Origin: Prochilodus magdalenae
Taxonomy: Eukaryota; Chordata; Actinopteri; Characiformes; Prochilodontidae
Direction: 5' to 3'
NCBI GenBank assembly: GCA_024036415.1
Contig: JAMWET010006778.1
Coordinates: 1 to 64,000 of the forward strand
Length of the DNA: 64,000 nucleotides
Below the pieces are notes generated by a model. The model searched no databases and had not been told where the DNA came from. It saw only the letters and a list, made by a program, of their open reading frames with translations. The position numbers and the translations under genes were made by a program. Positions 23,572-35,414 of this stretch are shown piece by piece (the stretch's first letter is position 1; every line of letters starts with the position of its first letter).

Positions 23572-24245
23572 AGAATAGGTGCACCCATAAGAACGTGTCG
23601 GATTGAAATGCTATTGGGAAGGAAGATAAAGGTTACCAGGAACAAAAAATTATAATAAATTAAGACTGATAAGGGCCATATTTATTGAGCTACACATACA
23701 GAAATAGTGGCCAGGTTCTTAATGGTGTCCTGCGATAATCCAGCCCATGCAGCTTGAATAGTCTCACACAGTTTTTGATTTTGCAGTATAGGTGGAAGTG
23801 AAGTGACAGCAGGCCTTCTGGACTTGCGATGCACAACAGCGAAATGCTCAGCTTGGCTTTGACCATGGGACTCCACACACAGATTCATTGGTTGCCTCCA
23901 GTAAGTCACTCCATGGCGGTCTGGCACGACATCATTGCAGTCTTTGGCGATGATGACATGGTGTTAAGGACAGTCATCGTAACGGTCTGCATGCATGCAG
24001 TCCTGCATCATGCAGCCGTCTGCCAGTGGTGCTGCCACTAACAGGATGACCCATGGAGGGCACACTGAATGTATGCAACCATGTCTGTTGGGTCAGTTAG
24101 ATACAGTGATAAGACCCATCCGTGCCTATGTGCCTTACCGTGGCTGAACGTGAAACTTGCATCATTTGCATGTCTCACAATATAAAACCTCCCTACCAAG
24201 TTCCATTCCTGTCGGTTGATTCCGTCTTTGCCAAGGGGTCATTAA
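23572..24245 (-). mobile_element. Tc1-like deletion derivative, copy C
   Basis: Minus-strand order matches copies A and B: N-terminal region near 24210 (GGAATCAACCGACAGGAATG in DNA), a linker, then a jump to LCETIQAAWAGLSQDTIKNL (about 23765-23710). It ends with 'aaggttaccaggaacaaa' text in plus orientation and the outer 'ctattgggaaggaagataaa' sequence that serves as the empty-site reference for the solo LTR in copy B. Confidence 0.85.
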
Positions 24246-24249
24246 ATGA

Positions 24250-25730
24250 TGATGGTAGTCAATATGGAGTCGCAAGCATAGCAAGGAACTCCTGACATGT
24301 TATTTCTCATGCAAGCACTTTAAAAATCATCTCCTGGGAGAGCACAAGCCACATTTGTACTCCCATAGCTCTTAATATTTTCAATGTCACGGCCCACGTG
24401 CTACCCATTAAGCAGGAATGTTAGAGGATATCTGTGAGAAAATTCCTGCACTGTGTTTCATGCTTTTGCTATTTAAGTGTAAGTCTTATTACAGGCTTAT
24501 TGTTTGCAAGTATCTCTTGCATCCCTTTGGTGGTGTGTGGAAGGGAGGATGATCTCTCCCCACAAGTCATCTCCTCTTATCTCGTCTTTCTGTTCAGGTT
24601 TTCTGTCTTTTCCCCTTCTTCTCTTTATCGTTTGCTTGGTTTCTTTTTTCTTTTGGAAACCTGGTAGAAGGAGCCCTCAGCCATGTTCATTACGAGCGTC
24701 TGTCTGAAGGAGCCCAAGGCACAGAAAAGGAACCAGGCAGGACTAAATTAGAGACAGCGCATTAATTCACCAGGGAATATTATTAGATATTTTTTCCGGC
24801 CCCTTCCCCGATAGCACTGGGACTCATCCTCTCCACTCCTCAGTGATCCCCAAGCCCTGCTTTCAAAGCCTGCCCTCCAAGTGCTGTTGCGTTTTTGTCT
24901 GCCTTCATCACCTTTTTTTACGCTAACTGGGTGTAAGTTGCGACACCTCAGTATACATTTGCGTCACCTCACAAGCCTGGGACTTTTTCGGCATGTCTGC
25001 GATGCTCATGCTGAGGATATTTTTCCATTGCGCTGCACTGTAGAGGCTCTGCTATGCTGCTATGCTGCACTTTCCATCTGTTCCTCTGACACATCCAGCC
25101 AAAGGAACTCGCTGGCGGTCTCGTGAGACGCTGGGCCCTGAATAGCGCCTTTATGAAACCTGAATTTTCTATTTAGAATGTGGTTGGAAAGAGCAACTGA
25201 CTGATTCTGCTGCCCATTTTGCGCTTCCGGTGGTGGATACAACCTGGTTAGCTACTGTCATGCACCAAATCCAATTTATTGGTGCTTGTCATAGTGTAAA
25301 TAAGGTTAATTCAAGCGGACAAGAACAAGAAAGGTTTGGTTATTGGCTTGATGGAAGGGATGCCAGGAATATGTTGGCAGATTGTCACTTAAACATTACT
25401 CAGAAAGCATGCAGCTGACTTCAACAGCCTTTGCTAGTTACTGCTGGAACATCACTTTAAGATCTATTCAGAAGCCTGCGCTCTTTAAAATATCACCACA
25501 AATGGTTCCTTAGGTAACGTCTTTTTTCTCTTTTTGGTTCCCTAAAACACCCTTCAGTAGATGGTTCTGCTGAGAACCATTCTGTAAAGAAGATGTGTGA
25601 ATGTGAAAAACATTCTATAAAAGTTTGAAAAAATGTTAAGGTACTATAACAATGAAAGGGTTCTTCTTAAAACCTTTAAATGATGTGGAAATTATTTAAA
25701 CCTTTAACTGATTCTTCACATCTATATCCT
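24250..25730. other. Unassigned stretch
   Basis: No exon or familiar repeat found. A C/T-rich stretch at 24590-24660 explains the serine/phenylalanine-rich frames. Confidence 0.4.
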
Positions 25731-25734
25731 CTCT

Positions 25735-26085
25735 CTTTCACTCATCTTCTAAACTGCTTAATCCTGTTGGGCCATTGTGGGGGTGGGCTATAACCTATCC
25801 CAGCATTTAATGGGCAGAAGGCAGGAAACACCCAGGCTACAAATCCATTACACGGCAGACAGACAGACATACACATTCGCTCAAACCTAGGGGCAGTTTA
25901 GCATCTCCAATTCAAATGACAGCATGTCTTTGGATGGTGGGAAGAAAACCCACGCAGACATGATGGGAACACACAGAGCCCGCGTAGAAAGGCCCCCAAA
26001 CGCTCCAGCTGGGAATTGAATCAGGCCCTTACTGCTGTAAAGCAAAAGTGCTGCCCACTGTGCCACCACACCACCTGACATCCAT
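25735..26085 (+). repeat. Common teleost LINE-tail/SINE repeat ('ctgcttaatcctgttgggcc')
   Basis: The order of 'aaactgcttaatcctgt', 'ctataacctatcccagcatt', 'gggcagaaggcagga', 'gcatgtctttggatggtggg', 'aacccacgcagacatg' and 'gctgcccactgtgccacca' is that of one of the most abundant fish repeats. This copy is diverged, with no frame. Confidence 0.8.
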
Positions 26086-26089
26086 ATTC

Positions 26090-28026
26090 TCATTTACAAA
26101 AATAACTTTCTAAAGAATCATCTGTTGAAAGGTTCATGCTGGGCCATCCCAGTGAGTCAGGCTAAGAATTGATGCCTCTTACAATGTCACTGATTGGCTG
26201 ACTGATAGACTGACACCCATTGCTGGAACATGGACTGACTGATGGACAGACACCATTTGCTGAAATATGCATGTGCAATGTAGACAAGCAGCAGATAGCA
26301 CTATGCAATATGATATCTCGCCCTTATACTTTCACCAAGCTACCAATATGAGGATATCTTATCAGCAATGCTAAAAACACAGAAACATACAGTAGTGATC
26401 ACCTAATCACAGAGTTGAGTACATATGTTTGAGCTGGAGTTGTCTGACTTGGATTCTGATTTGGATTTTTTCCTTTATATTGCTGAATAAGCAGCTTTAT
26501 TTAACAATTTTGCAGTTGCCAGATGAGGATGCAGCCACTGAGCACTAGTACATGAATAATTACTGCATCAAAATGTAAACTGGGAAATATTTTGATATGT
26601 CCTTGCTCTACTTTAATGGTATTTCTTTGTCTTTTTTTTTTTTTACTAAATTAGAAATCACTTTCTACTTTTTTTTTTACACCAATTTAACATTAGCATA
26701 GTGTTCAAGGGAAGCTGTGGTCTTCTAGGAGAACCAAAAACTGGTTATTTTATGACATCATGCAAAGAACACATTTTGGAACAATGTTGGAATGAAATGT
26801 GAGGCAGCTCATGAAGGCAGCCTAAAGTATGTTGGGATAGCAGCCCCCATTTAGTTGGGGTATTCCATTACAGGCAAAAACTCAAAGAAAAGGTGTGACA
26901 GTTAACAGGTTAAAGCAGCATCTGATGTAGGGTACTTTAAGACATCAGACCTGATTGTTTTATGACATCACTCTAGAGAACACTTTTAGGACCTTTAGGA
27001 ACATTTTGAACAGTGTACATCTGGATGATAAATGTGATGAATGATCTATGACCAAAAATTCCAGAAACGAGTACTATGGCCAATTAGAAATGCTGTATGC
27101 CACTAACAACAAGGCCATCACTTTGTGCCTCCACTAAATTATATATCCAATTATGCTAATTATACATTTAGTATACTATTACATATGATGCGTTCGCTAG
27201 TTAACTCATTCAATGAAGCGTATAATCACTGTCCTTGATTATACCCTTTAAAAAGGCCATCATTTTGTTTATGTCATTAACAGGTTCTATGGCATGTATC
27301 CATCCTCATCTGTTCACTGGTTAGACAGGAAAAGGGAATGATAAAAGCTATATTGGACCCACGTTCCAGAGATAAGGGAACGTTGGCTTGTATGTGAAGT
27401 CTTTGTAATCGTCCTCTCAGCACAAAGAAACAACGCTTCTCTGGAGAGCTGCCAGTCTGGGTGTTGCTTTATTGGACCCACTGGATTCAGCCGCCCACGC
27501 ACCTCTGCCTCCAGTCTCCCCAATCGACTTTGTTTACTTTGCGTTAGAGCAACAAAGCACTTTCTCCCATCACTGCTCTCTTCTTCCATTTCCTTGGCCT
27601 AGTTTCCCCAACATCCATTGTACATCCCTTACCTGGCAAATTTGATGGAAAGAGGGGTTTCAAAGTTGTCAAGACTGAATTCTGTTATTACCTTTTATTT
27701 TCTCTCTTTTGTTTTTCTTCCCTTTGAGTAGTTTTTCCCTGACCTTGTTAACTTTATAGAGGATCCTGCCTGTTAACAATTACACTCAAACAGTTACTGT
27801 CTTTCTCACTGTCATTACTGTTTCTGCTTTTGTTTGATTGTACTACGCAAATAGAAAATTGCTTATTACTCATGTAATTACAATGTAATACAACGATTAT
27901 AACAATTATCGAAATACAAAGTATTTCTATTCAGCATTGAAAGTTTTCAGTCTGACTACTTTGTTTTTGAATGTCTAATTGAAAAATAAAGTAATCAGAC
28001 TAAACACTTTCGATACTAAATAGAAA
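26090..28026. other. Unassigned stretch with weak internal duplication
   Basis: Two imperfect copies of text around 'ttttatgacatca' followed by 'gaacac' occur at about 26745 and 26951. No gene. Confidence 0.35.
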
Positions 28027-28028
28027 TA

Positions 28029-28562
28029 CAGGGGTTGGACAATGAAACTGAAACACCTGTCATTTTAGTGTGGGAGGTCTCATGGCTAAATTGGACCAGC
28101 CTGGTGGCCAATCTTCATTAGTTGCACATTGCACCAGTAAGAGCAGAGTGTGAAGGTTCAGTTAGCAGGTAAGAGCACAGTTCTGCTCAAAATACTGCAA
28201 TGCACACAACATTATGGGTGACATACCAGAGTTCAAAAGAGGACACATTGTTGGTGCACGTCTTGCCTGCACGCTCTGTGACCAAGACAGCAAGTCTTTG
28301 TGATGTATCAAGAGCCACGGTATCCAGGGTAATGTCAGCATACCACCAAGAAGGATGAACCTCCACCAGCATCACGTAGTGACCTGGCCACTATCCTGCA
28401 AGAAGAATGGCTTAAAATCCCTCTGACCACTGTGCAGGACGCAGTATATGTCATTCCCAAGACGGACTGACATTGTATTGGCCGCAAAAGGAGGCCCTAC
28501 ACCATACTAGTAAATGATTGTGGTCTAAAACCAGGTGTTTCAGTTTCATTGTCCAACCCCTG
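28029..28562 (+). mobile_element. Young Tc1-like deletion derivative with 31-bp TIRs, copy 1
   Basis: The element is bounded by identical 31-bp inverted repeats beginning 'caggggttggacaatgaaac' and flanked by TA on both sides (28027-28028, 28563-28564). It keeps the start of a transposase (MGDIPEFKRG at 28213), but one inserted base after LACTL shifts the frame and gives a stop after about 29 codons. The interior then passes to a different part of the transposase C-terminal half (ATILQEEWLKIPLTTVQ) and to the terminal text. It is about 97% alike to copy 2 over the shared 5' part but has a different internal deletion. Confidence 0.93.
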
Positions 28563-28564
28563 TA

Positions 28565-29740
28565 TTTTGTAAATGTAGTTAATTTTGTATTACTAATTAT
28601 ATTAATTTATCAAAATTTGTGCATCAGTGCACTATTGTGATTGAATGTTTGGAATTTTGGCTTGTTTCAATGTGCTAAAAACAACATTAAATTAGGTATA
28701 TTCTTTGCTACTTACATAGAATCCAGAGCAGACTGAGATATTCTGTGGTCACAGAACCTTACGTTAGAAAGTTGATGAATGGCAGTGTGCACTTGCTAAA
28801 GGCTCCTGGGCATTTAAGAGCTGTTATCACCAGCATTTACAGTTCAATTTAATATGCAACCTAATCTAATAGTAGTAGTTATGATAGTTCAATCTAGTCA
28901 GCATTTTCCCTATATCTTACCACATTTATGATCTGTTTTGATCTTACATGCCCAAGAGTCTAATCTCACTTCATAACACATTTAACACCCCAGTGCACAT
29001 GCTCCCAGAAGAGCGACAAGTGCCCCCACCTTTTTCCGCCCTGCTCAACTACACCTCCCCCAATTTTTACACTGCTGAGACTCATTTACATTGTTGCATT
29101 GGCCATTTATCTTCAGAGGTGAAACCAGATAGGAGGACTAGATTTCTCACAGCTCACGGATCAATAAGCCATGCACCCATGTCAGGCCGGTGCGTTTTAC
29201 TTCAAGACGGCATGAGTTATGAACACATCACCCGGCTCCTCCTTAGTCCTTCCTTTTCCCGCCCTGAGGAGCTTATATGGCAGGAGAGAACAAGACAACT
29301 GTACTTTTCTCATGGTCACTGGAGGGCTGAATTTATTTATGAGATACACAAATGCAGTTGTGTTAGGAGACGGGTGTTATATAGCCAAGTTGTATCCAGG
29401 CAGTATTTCAACTACAGCTTCTTTTTCAGAATGAGACTGGAGGAGAAATAAAGGTGGCAAATTAAGTGATGTCATAAAATGGAAACTTTTGCTTTTTAAA
29501 GAGCATGTCAGCCATAGAAGAGACACTTTGGGTTCCTCATAAAACATGTCAGATGTAGACGATCCACTTTGGGTGGATGTGAAAGAATGTGTAAATGAGG
29601 ATGAAAAATATTTTATAAGACTCACAGCTTCACATTTGTACAGCCTATGTAAACACAATGTGCATCCACAGCTGTCTACAGGATCTCAGTTTGACCACAT
29701 TATGTAATATAGCAAGTTAAGATATAGATAAACATGGCTA
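28565..29740. other. Unassigned stretch with longest non-repeat open frame
   Basis: An open frame of 167 codons at 28948-29451 (plus) is the longest one outside recognisable repeats. It has no signal peptide, domain or repeat structure, and an overlapping frame at 29219-29434 is also open. I do not call it a gene. Confidence 0.35.
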
Positions 29741-29744
29741 TGCA

Positions 29745-30235
29745 TGTGTTATAAGCAAGGACGGGACTTCCCACTGTACCTGACTGCCATGGATGCGGAC
29801 ATTTAGCAAGCAGTAATGCCCTTCATGAGTCATCCTGGTAGTGCCAGCACAACTGGCAGATGGCTGGCCAATGCCAGAACTACATGCACGCAGACACGAC
29901 TGCCCTACAAGACTACACCAATATGCCAAAGACTGCAATGCTGTTGTGCCAGACCGTCTCATGTCCAAAAGGCCCTAAGTCACTCCACCTCCATCCCTAC
30001 CGCAAAATCTACAGGAACTGTGTGGCATATTCAAGCTGTATGGGATGGATTGTTGCAGGATACCATTAGAAGCCTCTGTAACTCTATGCCAAGATGTTGC
30101 ATAAGCAAACAAGGTGGCCCAATTCCATACTGAGAGACACTACTTCTGTATGGGTATCTCAATAAATATAGCCTTTATCAGCCTAAATTTATTAGCATTA
30201 ATTGTTCCAGGTAACCATTATCTTCCTTCTGAACA
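29745..30235 (+). mobile_element. Tc1-like deletion derivative, copy D
   Basis: Same family as copies A, B, C and E: 'ataagcaaggacgggacttc' at the start, N-terminal DNA-binding text (GRWLANARTTCTQTRLPYK), a larger deletion, then the shared segment 'cactccacctccatccctac' (about 29979) and 'gggatggattgttgcaggat'. It ends with 'gagacactacttctgtatgg' and 'ggtaaccattatcttccttc'. Confidence 0.85.
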
Positions 30236-30734
30236 GCATTCCTTCCCACAGTTCCTTCTTTCATTAGCGTGTAGTATTATTTGCTAATTACACTTGTATA
30301 TTACAGTAGGTTCATTCCCTTATGCAAGTAATTAAAGCTACAGATGTGGCAATAACAAAATATCTCTTAATTATAACATAACTGGATGAAATTTTATTAA
30401 CTGTGGATTATCCCATAATAACCACCCATGTCAATGTCTGTCCGTGTTTGAGATATATAAGAAGGGTTACTGTTCCACACAGGGTTTTAATGATGGGTAA
30501 AGGAGGAATGAGTCGCAACACTGCATTGTACCCTGCTGCATATGGGGCTGCATAACTGTAGCTCAGTTTGATTGGCCATGCTCAATTTTCTTTTACATCA
30601 CATGGGCAGCCAGGTATGTCAGCACTGTTTACCTGGGATAGTGATTGCACTAGGGAGAAGATGGTAAAGGGAGAGTGATGCTCTCATGGATTCATATCAA
30701 TGTACATATGGCACAAGCCACCTACCTACCTAAA

Positions 30735-31080
30735 CTTTGTTCCACACCAGGTACATCACCTTATAACAGCAGTGTTCCCTGATGGGTAACCCCGTCCAGC
30801 AGAATGCATGCACTGCTACTCTGCGCACATTGTTCTGGAATAGTCTAAGAAACATCATAACACGTTCAAGGTGTTACCCTGGCCTCCAGATGAGCATATG
30901 AGTCAGGTCCTGGTCTGTGACAGCTCCACCTCAGAATAACAAGACTTAAAGCATCTGCTTCTAACATCTTTGTGAAATATAATTGGAGTTGGGCACCCTG
31001 AAAAGTCTCACTGAGTCAGGTCAGAGCAGTTTTGGCAGAACAGTAGGCAGGTGGTCATAATGTTTTGGTTCATTGGTGTG
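30735..31080 (+). pseudogene. Tc1-like transposase C-terminal relic
   Basis: The text encodes, with stops and frame changes, a Tc1-type C-terminus: a VFPDG-like block near 30776, then TFKVLPWPPDEHMSQVLVC near 30865-30920, and the end 'taggcaggtggtcataatgt' at 31043, which is a TIR of a common fish Tc1-like family. No upstream part was found. Confidence 0.75.
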
Positions 31081-31084
31081 TCTC

Positions 31085-32420
31085 AGGTGTCAAGGTAAGT
31101 CAAATCTGCATACATTTGATTTGTAAGCAGCTTCCATCCTGAAGCTAAAGAGGAAAGTTTGATAGATGCCATAGAGCTATTTTAGCCAATGATAAATAGC
31201 TCTAATTCAGTGGATGTAAGAAGGATGTGTGATCAGAGCTTTGCATGTCCTGGATCTACACTGGCTGGAATGTTTTTGTACCTTGTATAACCTTTTGCAG
31301 GCTTTCAAATGGTTTCATATTATCCAGTATGGCCTGCTGAGTTAAAAAAGTCATTGTGGTTTCCTCATGAATATCGCAGCTGTCTAGTTTGTCATTATAA
31401 TTGTAGCATCTCTATAATGAATGGATCTGTGCAACCATTTATGGCATCAAAGAATTATCCAAAACTTCATTGTCAGCTGTCTCATTTTCCACCAATTTTT
31501 AAGTCATTTTCCTGAGCATAAAAGTGTCCTAAAAGACAAAAGCCGCCTGTTGGTACTCATTGAGGAAGATCGAAGATGAAGGGTGTGTACAAAAGTAGCA
31601 CATTAAAAAAAGAGAAACCCTTTTAAAGAAAAGAAGGTCAAGTAATGTCTAGACATTATAGCTCCTCCCCCAACCCCCCTTCACCCCCAAAACTGTGGCA
31701 TGGGTCATTTCTAGAAATAGGGCTGTCTGATAGACTGATTTTGTGAGTTGAATTGCTAATTTGCAATACCAGAACATGGTAGTAATAGCCAAAGCTGGAG
31801 GAACTATTTGAGTCATAGCGTCTGATGGGGAAAGCAGGGGTTAGCCAGGAGCGTGCCAAGCTAAGCTGAGGGAAATGCCACATGTTGAGTGTTCCTGCAA
31901 ATTGGTGGGAATGCCTGAATCTGCTTGTCTCAGGTTCTTGGCTCATAAACAATGCTCATTTTGAACCCTTTGTAAAAGGGCTTGGTTTTTAATTGATTCA
32001 GTTTAGAGCTTGTTATTGTACAGTATTAACTTAAGTCAGTTATGTCACTATCACTAAAAAAAGCATATTGTAGTTTGACATTAATTATTGCTCACTCATG
32101 AACATAATACTGGCATGTACAGCATTCAGTAATCCTTACCAACACTTGAGACTGCAACTGATGAGACTGAAAGTCTTTATATTTGAGCATGAGTTTTATA
32201 TATATTTCTTAATTAACGTTTTAAAGAGGGCCACTGATGGATTGAGTTAAACATGTGTTGGTCACTTTACAAAATCCGTCTGATGCAATTTCCTTTAAAA
32301 GCAATATTTAGATTAAGGGAATGTTATTTGGTAGTATATGTTATTTTGCTTTTCTGTTTGTCTCAGAATTTTAATTTGTTGCCTCTGTCTGTAATGGACA
32401 TGTCTTTTTGTATACGGTGA
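31085..32420. other. Unassigned stretch
   Basis: No gene or repeat recognised. A frame at 31656-31952 (minus) is G/A-run derived. Confidence 0.4.
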
Positions 32421-32429
32421 ATACTGGTA

Positions 32430-33155
32430 AAGTGGGACAATGGGTAAAGTGGAGCACTTAGGCTTTATCCTATATGTATGTTTATAGTTCCGTGAATTCA
32501 TTCTGTCAAAGTAAGATGATAAATTGCTGAGGGTTCTGTCTCAATGATGTTACTACAGAAGGAGTGTGTTAAAGTATTTTAAAACCAGCTTCATGAAAAT
32601 GAATGCCCAATAAAATGACATAGCAGCATGCGTCAAATAGTCATGGTAAACTAAAATTTGATTTGTAAATGTTACAATATTTAGTCTGTCCAGTTTTATA
32701 AATTGTATTACTGTTGCACAGATACTGTTGGCTTTTTAATATTGCCATTAATTTATTGTTCTCTGCATGAGCAGATACTGATAGTCAGGATCACGTATCA
32801 AATCAGAAGCAAAAAGTGTTACTGGCACATGTCTAAATAACAAGTTGGCAAAGTGTGACAGTTCTAGTGGTTTGTTTAACTCATTTCCTGAGACAAATAA
32901 TTTGCTTGTTTATTTTAACAAAATAAACAAGCTTAAATGTTGTGGTTTGAAAATGTATTCCATAATAAATCCCGATATATATAAACACAACATATTACAA
33001 AGAAAATGAATCACTGAAATATGTTCATTAAAATATCACCACTTAATGTGGCAGTAAGGAAATGACAGTTCCACTTTGACTGTAAAGGTGTCCCAATGTA
33101 ACTAATTCAGAGTCTGCTCACCAAAGGGTTTATCCCTCTCAGATGAATCTCAGGT
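32430..33155. repeat. Unnamed dispersed repeat, copy 1
   Basis: Shares blocks in the same order with 34930-35275: 'taaagtggagcactta', 'gaattcattctgtca', 'tagcagcatgcgtcaaata', 'gaaatatgttcattaaa', 'ggaaatgacagttcca' and the closing 'gggtttatccctctcagatg'. Copy 2 is shorter by internal gaps. I do not recognise the family; no frame is conserved. Confidence 0.6.
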
Positions 33156-33159
33156 GAGT

Positions 33160-34840
33160 TAATTTTCAATGTTTGATTTATTAAACATATTTTTGTTTGT
33201 GTTATTGTGTCATAGTTTCTATGTCTTCTCTGTCATTCAAAACATGGAAATTGTCCTTGTCCTCAACAATGAAAATCAGTGGTTTTTGTGTGTTTTTAGC
33301 GGGGCAATAAAAACCTTTCTTTGAGTAGACGTGTCAAACGGTTGACTGGTACTGCAATTCATTGTGAGACTCTGTAAGTAATTGCCAATATAGCAAAATG
33401 AAAACTCTCAACTAAAGGTTAAATCGTTCCCTTGCCTCTACCTCCCAGAATAATTCAATCAAACTAGCATTTTAGATTTCCCCTTCTACATCTTGTTGAC
33501 TTACCAAAGTGAGCCCGCTTAGAGAGCTTTGGAAGTAAGCCCAAACATACAAGGTCAACATGCTCCTCTATTTGCCTAGACTGGAAGTGGCAGCAGGGAT
33601 TTCTTCCCTTGCATCAGTCATAATCACCCCCCTTAGCCAGATAAACAGAAGTGTTGCCCTCTGTGCTTCAGACATGGTATTGGTATTGGCACTAGCATGA
33701 CGCATTTGTCATTATCAGTTTGGTGCAGTGCACTCACCGAATCCATCACAAGTGTTTCTCTGCCAGGCCAAGCCAAGGGCAAATGCTGAGGCTATGCCTC
33801 CAAAGTGACATTGACTCACTCATCAAAAACCATTGGGCAATCAATTAAAGAAGAATGGCAAGAATCACGGCTGACATGGCAATTCTCACGGACTGTGAGA
33901 AAGAGCCATACATCAATACAACTAAAGCTAACGTCTTCTCATCTTGGCTGCTGTCCACCTTGGTCCAAAACCACACATGCATTCAGGCATGATGTTACCT
34001 GACTCGCCAAGTTAGCAAACGTTCTTCCTAACTAGGCCTTTAAAAACCTGCTCATGTTCATGCTACCATGTCGGATATGCAAATAGTTCAGCCATCAAGC
34101 TAAGAAACTGCATTAGGTGTGGGCGTCTCAGGCAATAACAAACTCTGTCTCCTAGACAATAGAGAGGGGATTTTCAATTTCCCCGTTCTTCTCGCAAACC
34201 TGCACACTTGACATTTTTCCGTTTCAATCCCTGCGACGTCTTTGAAGAGGCGTAAAGCTGCCCAAAGTCTGTTTCTTTTCTCCCTCATTGATTTGGAAAA
34301 CAGGCGATGGAAGCAGCAGGGTAATTAACACATTTGCTAAGAGAATTACAAAGAAGCCCAGTCTACAAAATCCTCTGGTGTATTCCCGATAAGTAGATTG
34401 GAACGTCTACAGAGTATTCCAAACTACATCACAGGAGCTTCGGTTTTCAGCTATGTTGCTGTCTGATATAGTTTACAGCTCCACAGCTTTCCAGTAAAAA
34501 AAAAACCGGGAAAATGGTAATGATTGACAAGAGACAAATCTGAGAACTGACCAGAACCAGACATGTCATGATTAAAATGTATTCCATTAAATGTTTCTCA
34601 AATATATATTTAAAGCATATCCCAGATGATACTCATGTGTTCTCGCAATGGTTCACACACTAATTTCCATTTGACCAATGAAGAACAAAATTGGTTAATT
34701 TTCTGTCTTGAAGGCCAGATTATTATTAGTACCTGCAATCTACAAGCCTCATTTCCAAAACAGTTGGTACAGTATGTAAAGTATTAGTTGGGGCTTGAAA
34801 TTGTTCTCAGACTGTTGTTTTCTGCAGCAAAGTGGCAAAG
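33160..34840. other. Unassigned stretch, possible conserved non-coding block
   Basis: No exon seen. Around 34240-34350 the text is repeat-free and compositionally balanced, with a homeodomain-like 'gggtaattaacac' (34319). Confidence 0.3.
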
Positions 34841-34929
34841 TGGTGAACTTTAAGCCCATGCTTGCTCATTAAGGAGTTTGCACGTCCTGGATGCTCCTGA
34901 AAGACCCTCTCTAAAGACTCTGGTACTTG

Positions 34930-35275
34930 TCATTAAGTGGAGCACTTCAGCGTAATCCCATATTTCCTGTGTTTATGGCTCACGGAATTCATTCTGTCAG
35001 TTTATAAAAATGAATGATAAATAAAATTAGATAGCAGGATGAGTCAAATAATTTTTAATATTGCTATCTATTTGCTGTTATGTATCGTATCTGAGGACTT
35101 ACCTATAATAAACAAACAAAATAAATCAATGAAATATGTTCATTAAAGTTAATGTGTGAGGAAAGAAATGACAGTCCCATTTTTACCATAAATGTGTTCC
35201 AAATTAACTAGACCAAATAAAGAATGTAGGGTCTCCTCACCTGAGGGTTCATCCTGCATGAAAGGTACTTCAGGT
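34930..35275. repeat. Unnamed dispersed repeat, copy 2, flanked by a second repeat
   Basis: Matches 32430-33155 in block order. It is itself bracketed by two related segments, 34850-34930 and 35325-35410, which share 'cttgctcat', then 'cctggatgctc' and 'gg(t)acttgt', giving an X-Y-X arrangement. Confidence 0.55.
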
Positions 35276-35414
35276 GGCTTTTCATAAAGCTGCATCAAAG
35301 TACAATGTGCTAGTTTCTAAAATCATTTATCCTTGCTCATAAAGTAGTTGACCTTTCCTGGATGCTCTTAAATGAGCCTGTCCAACGATTTTTGGAACTT
35401 GTAAGCATCAGTTT

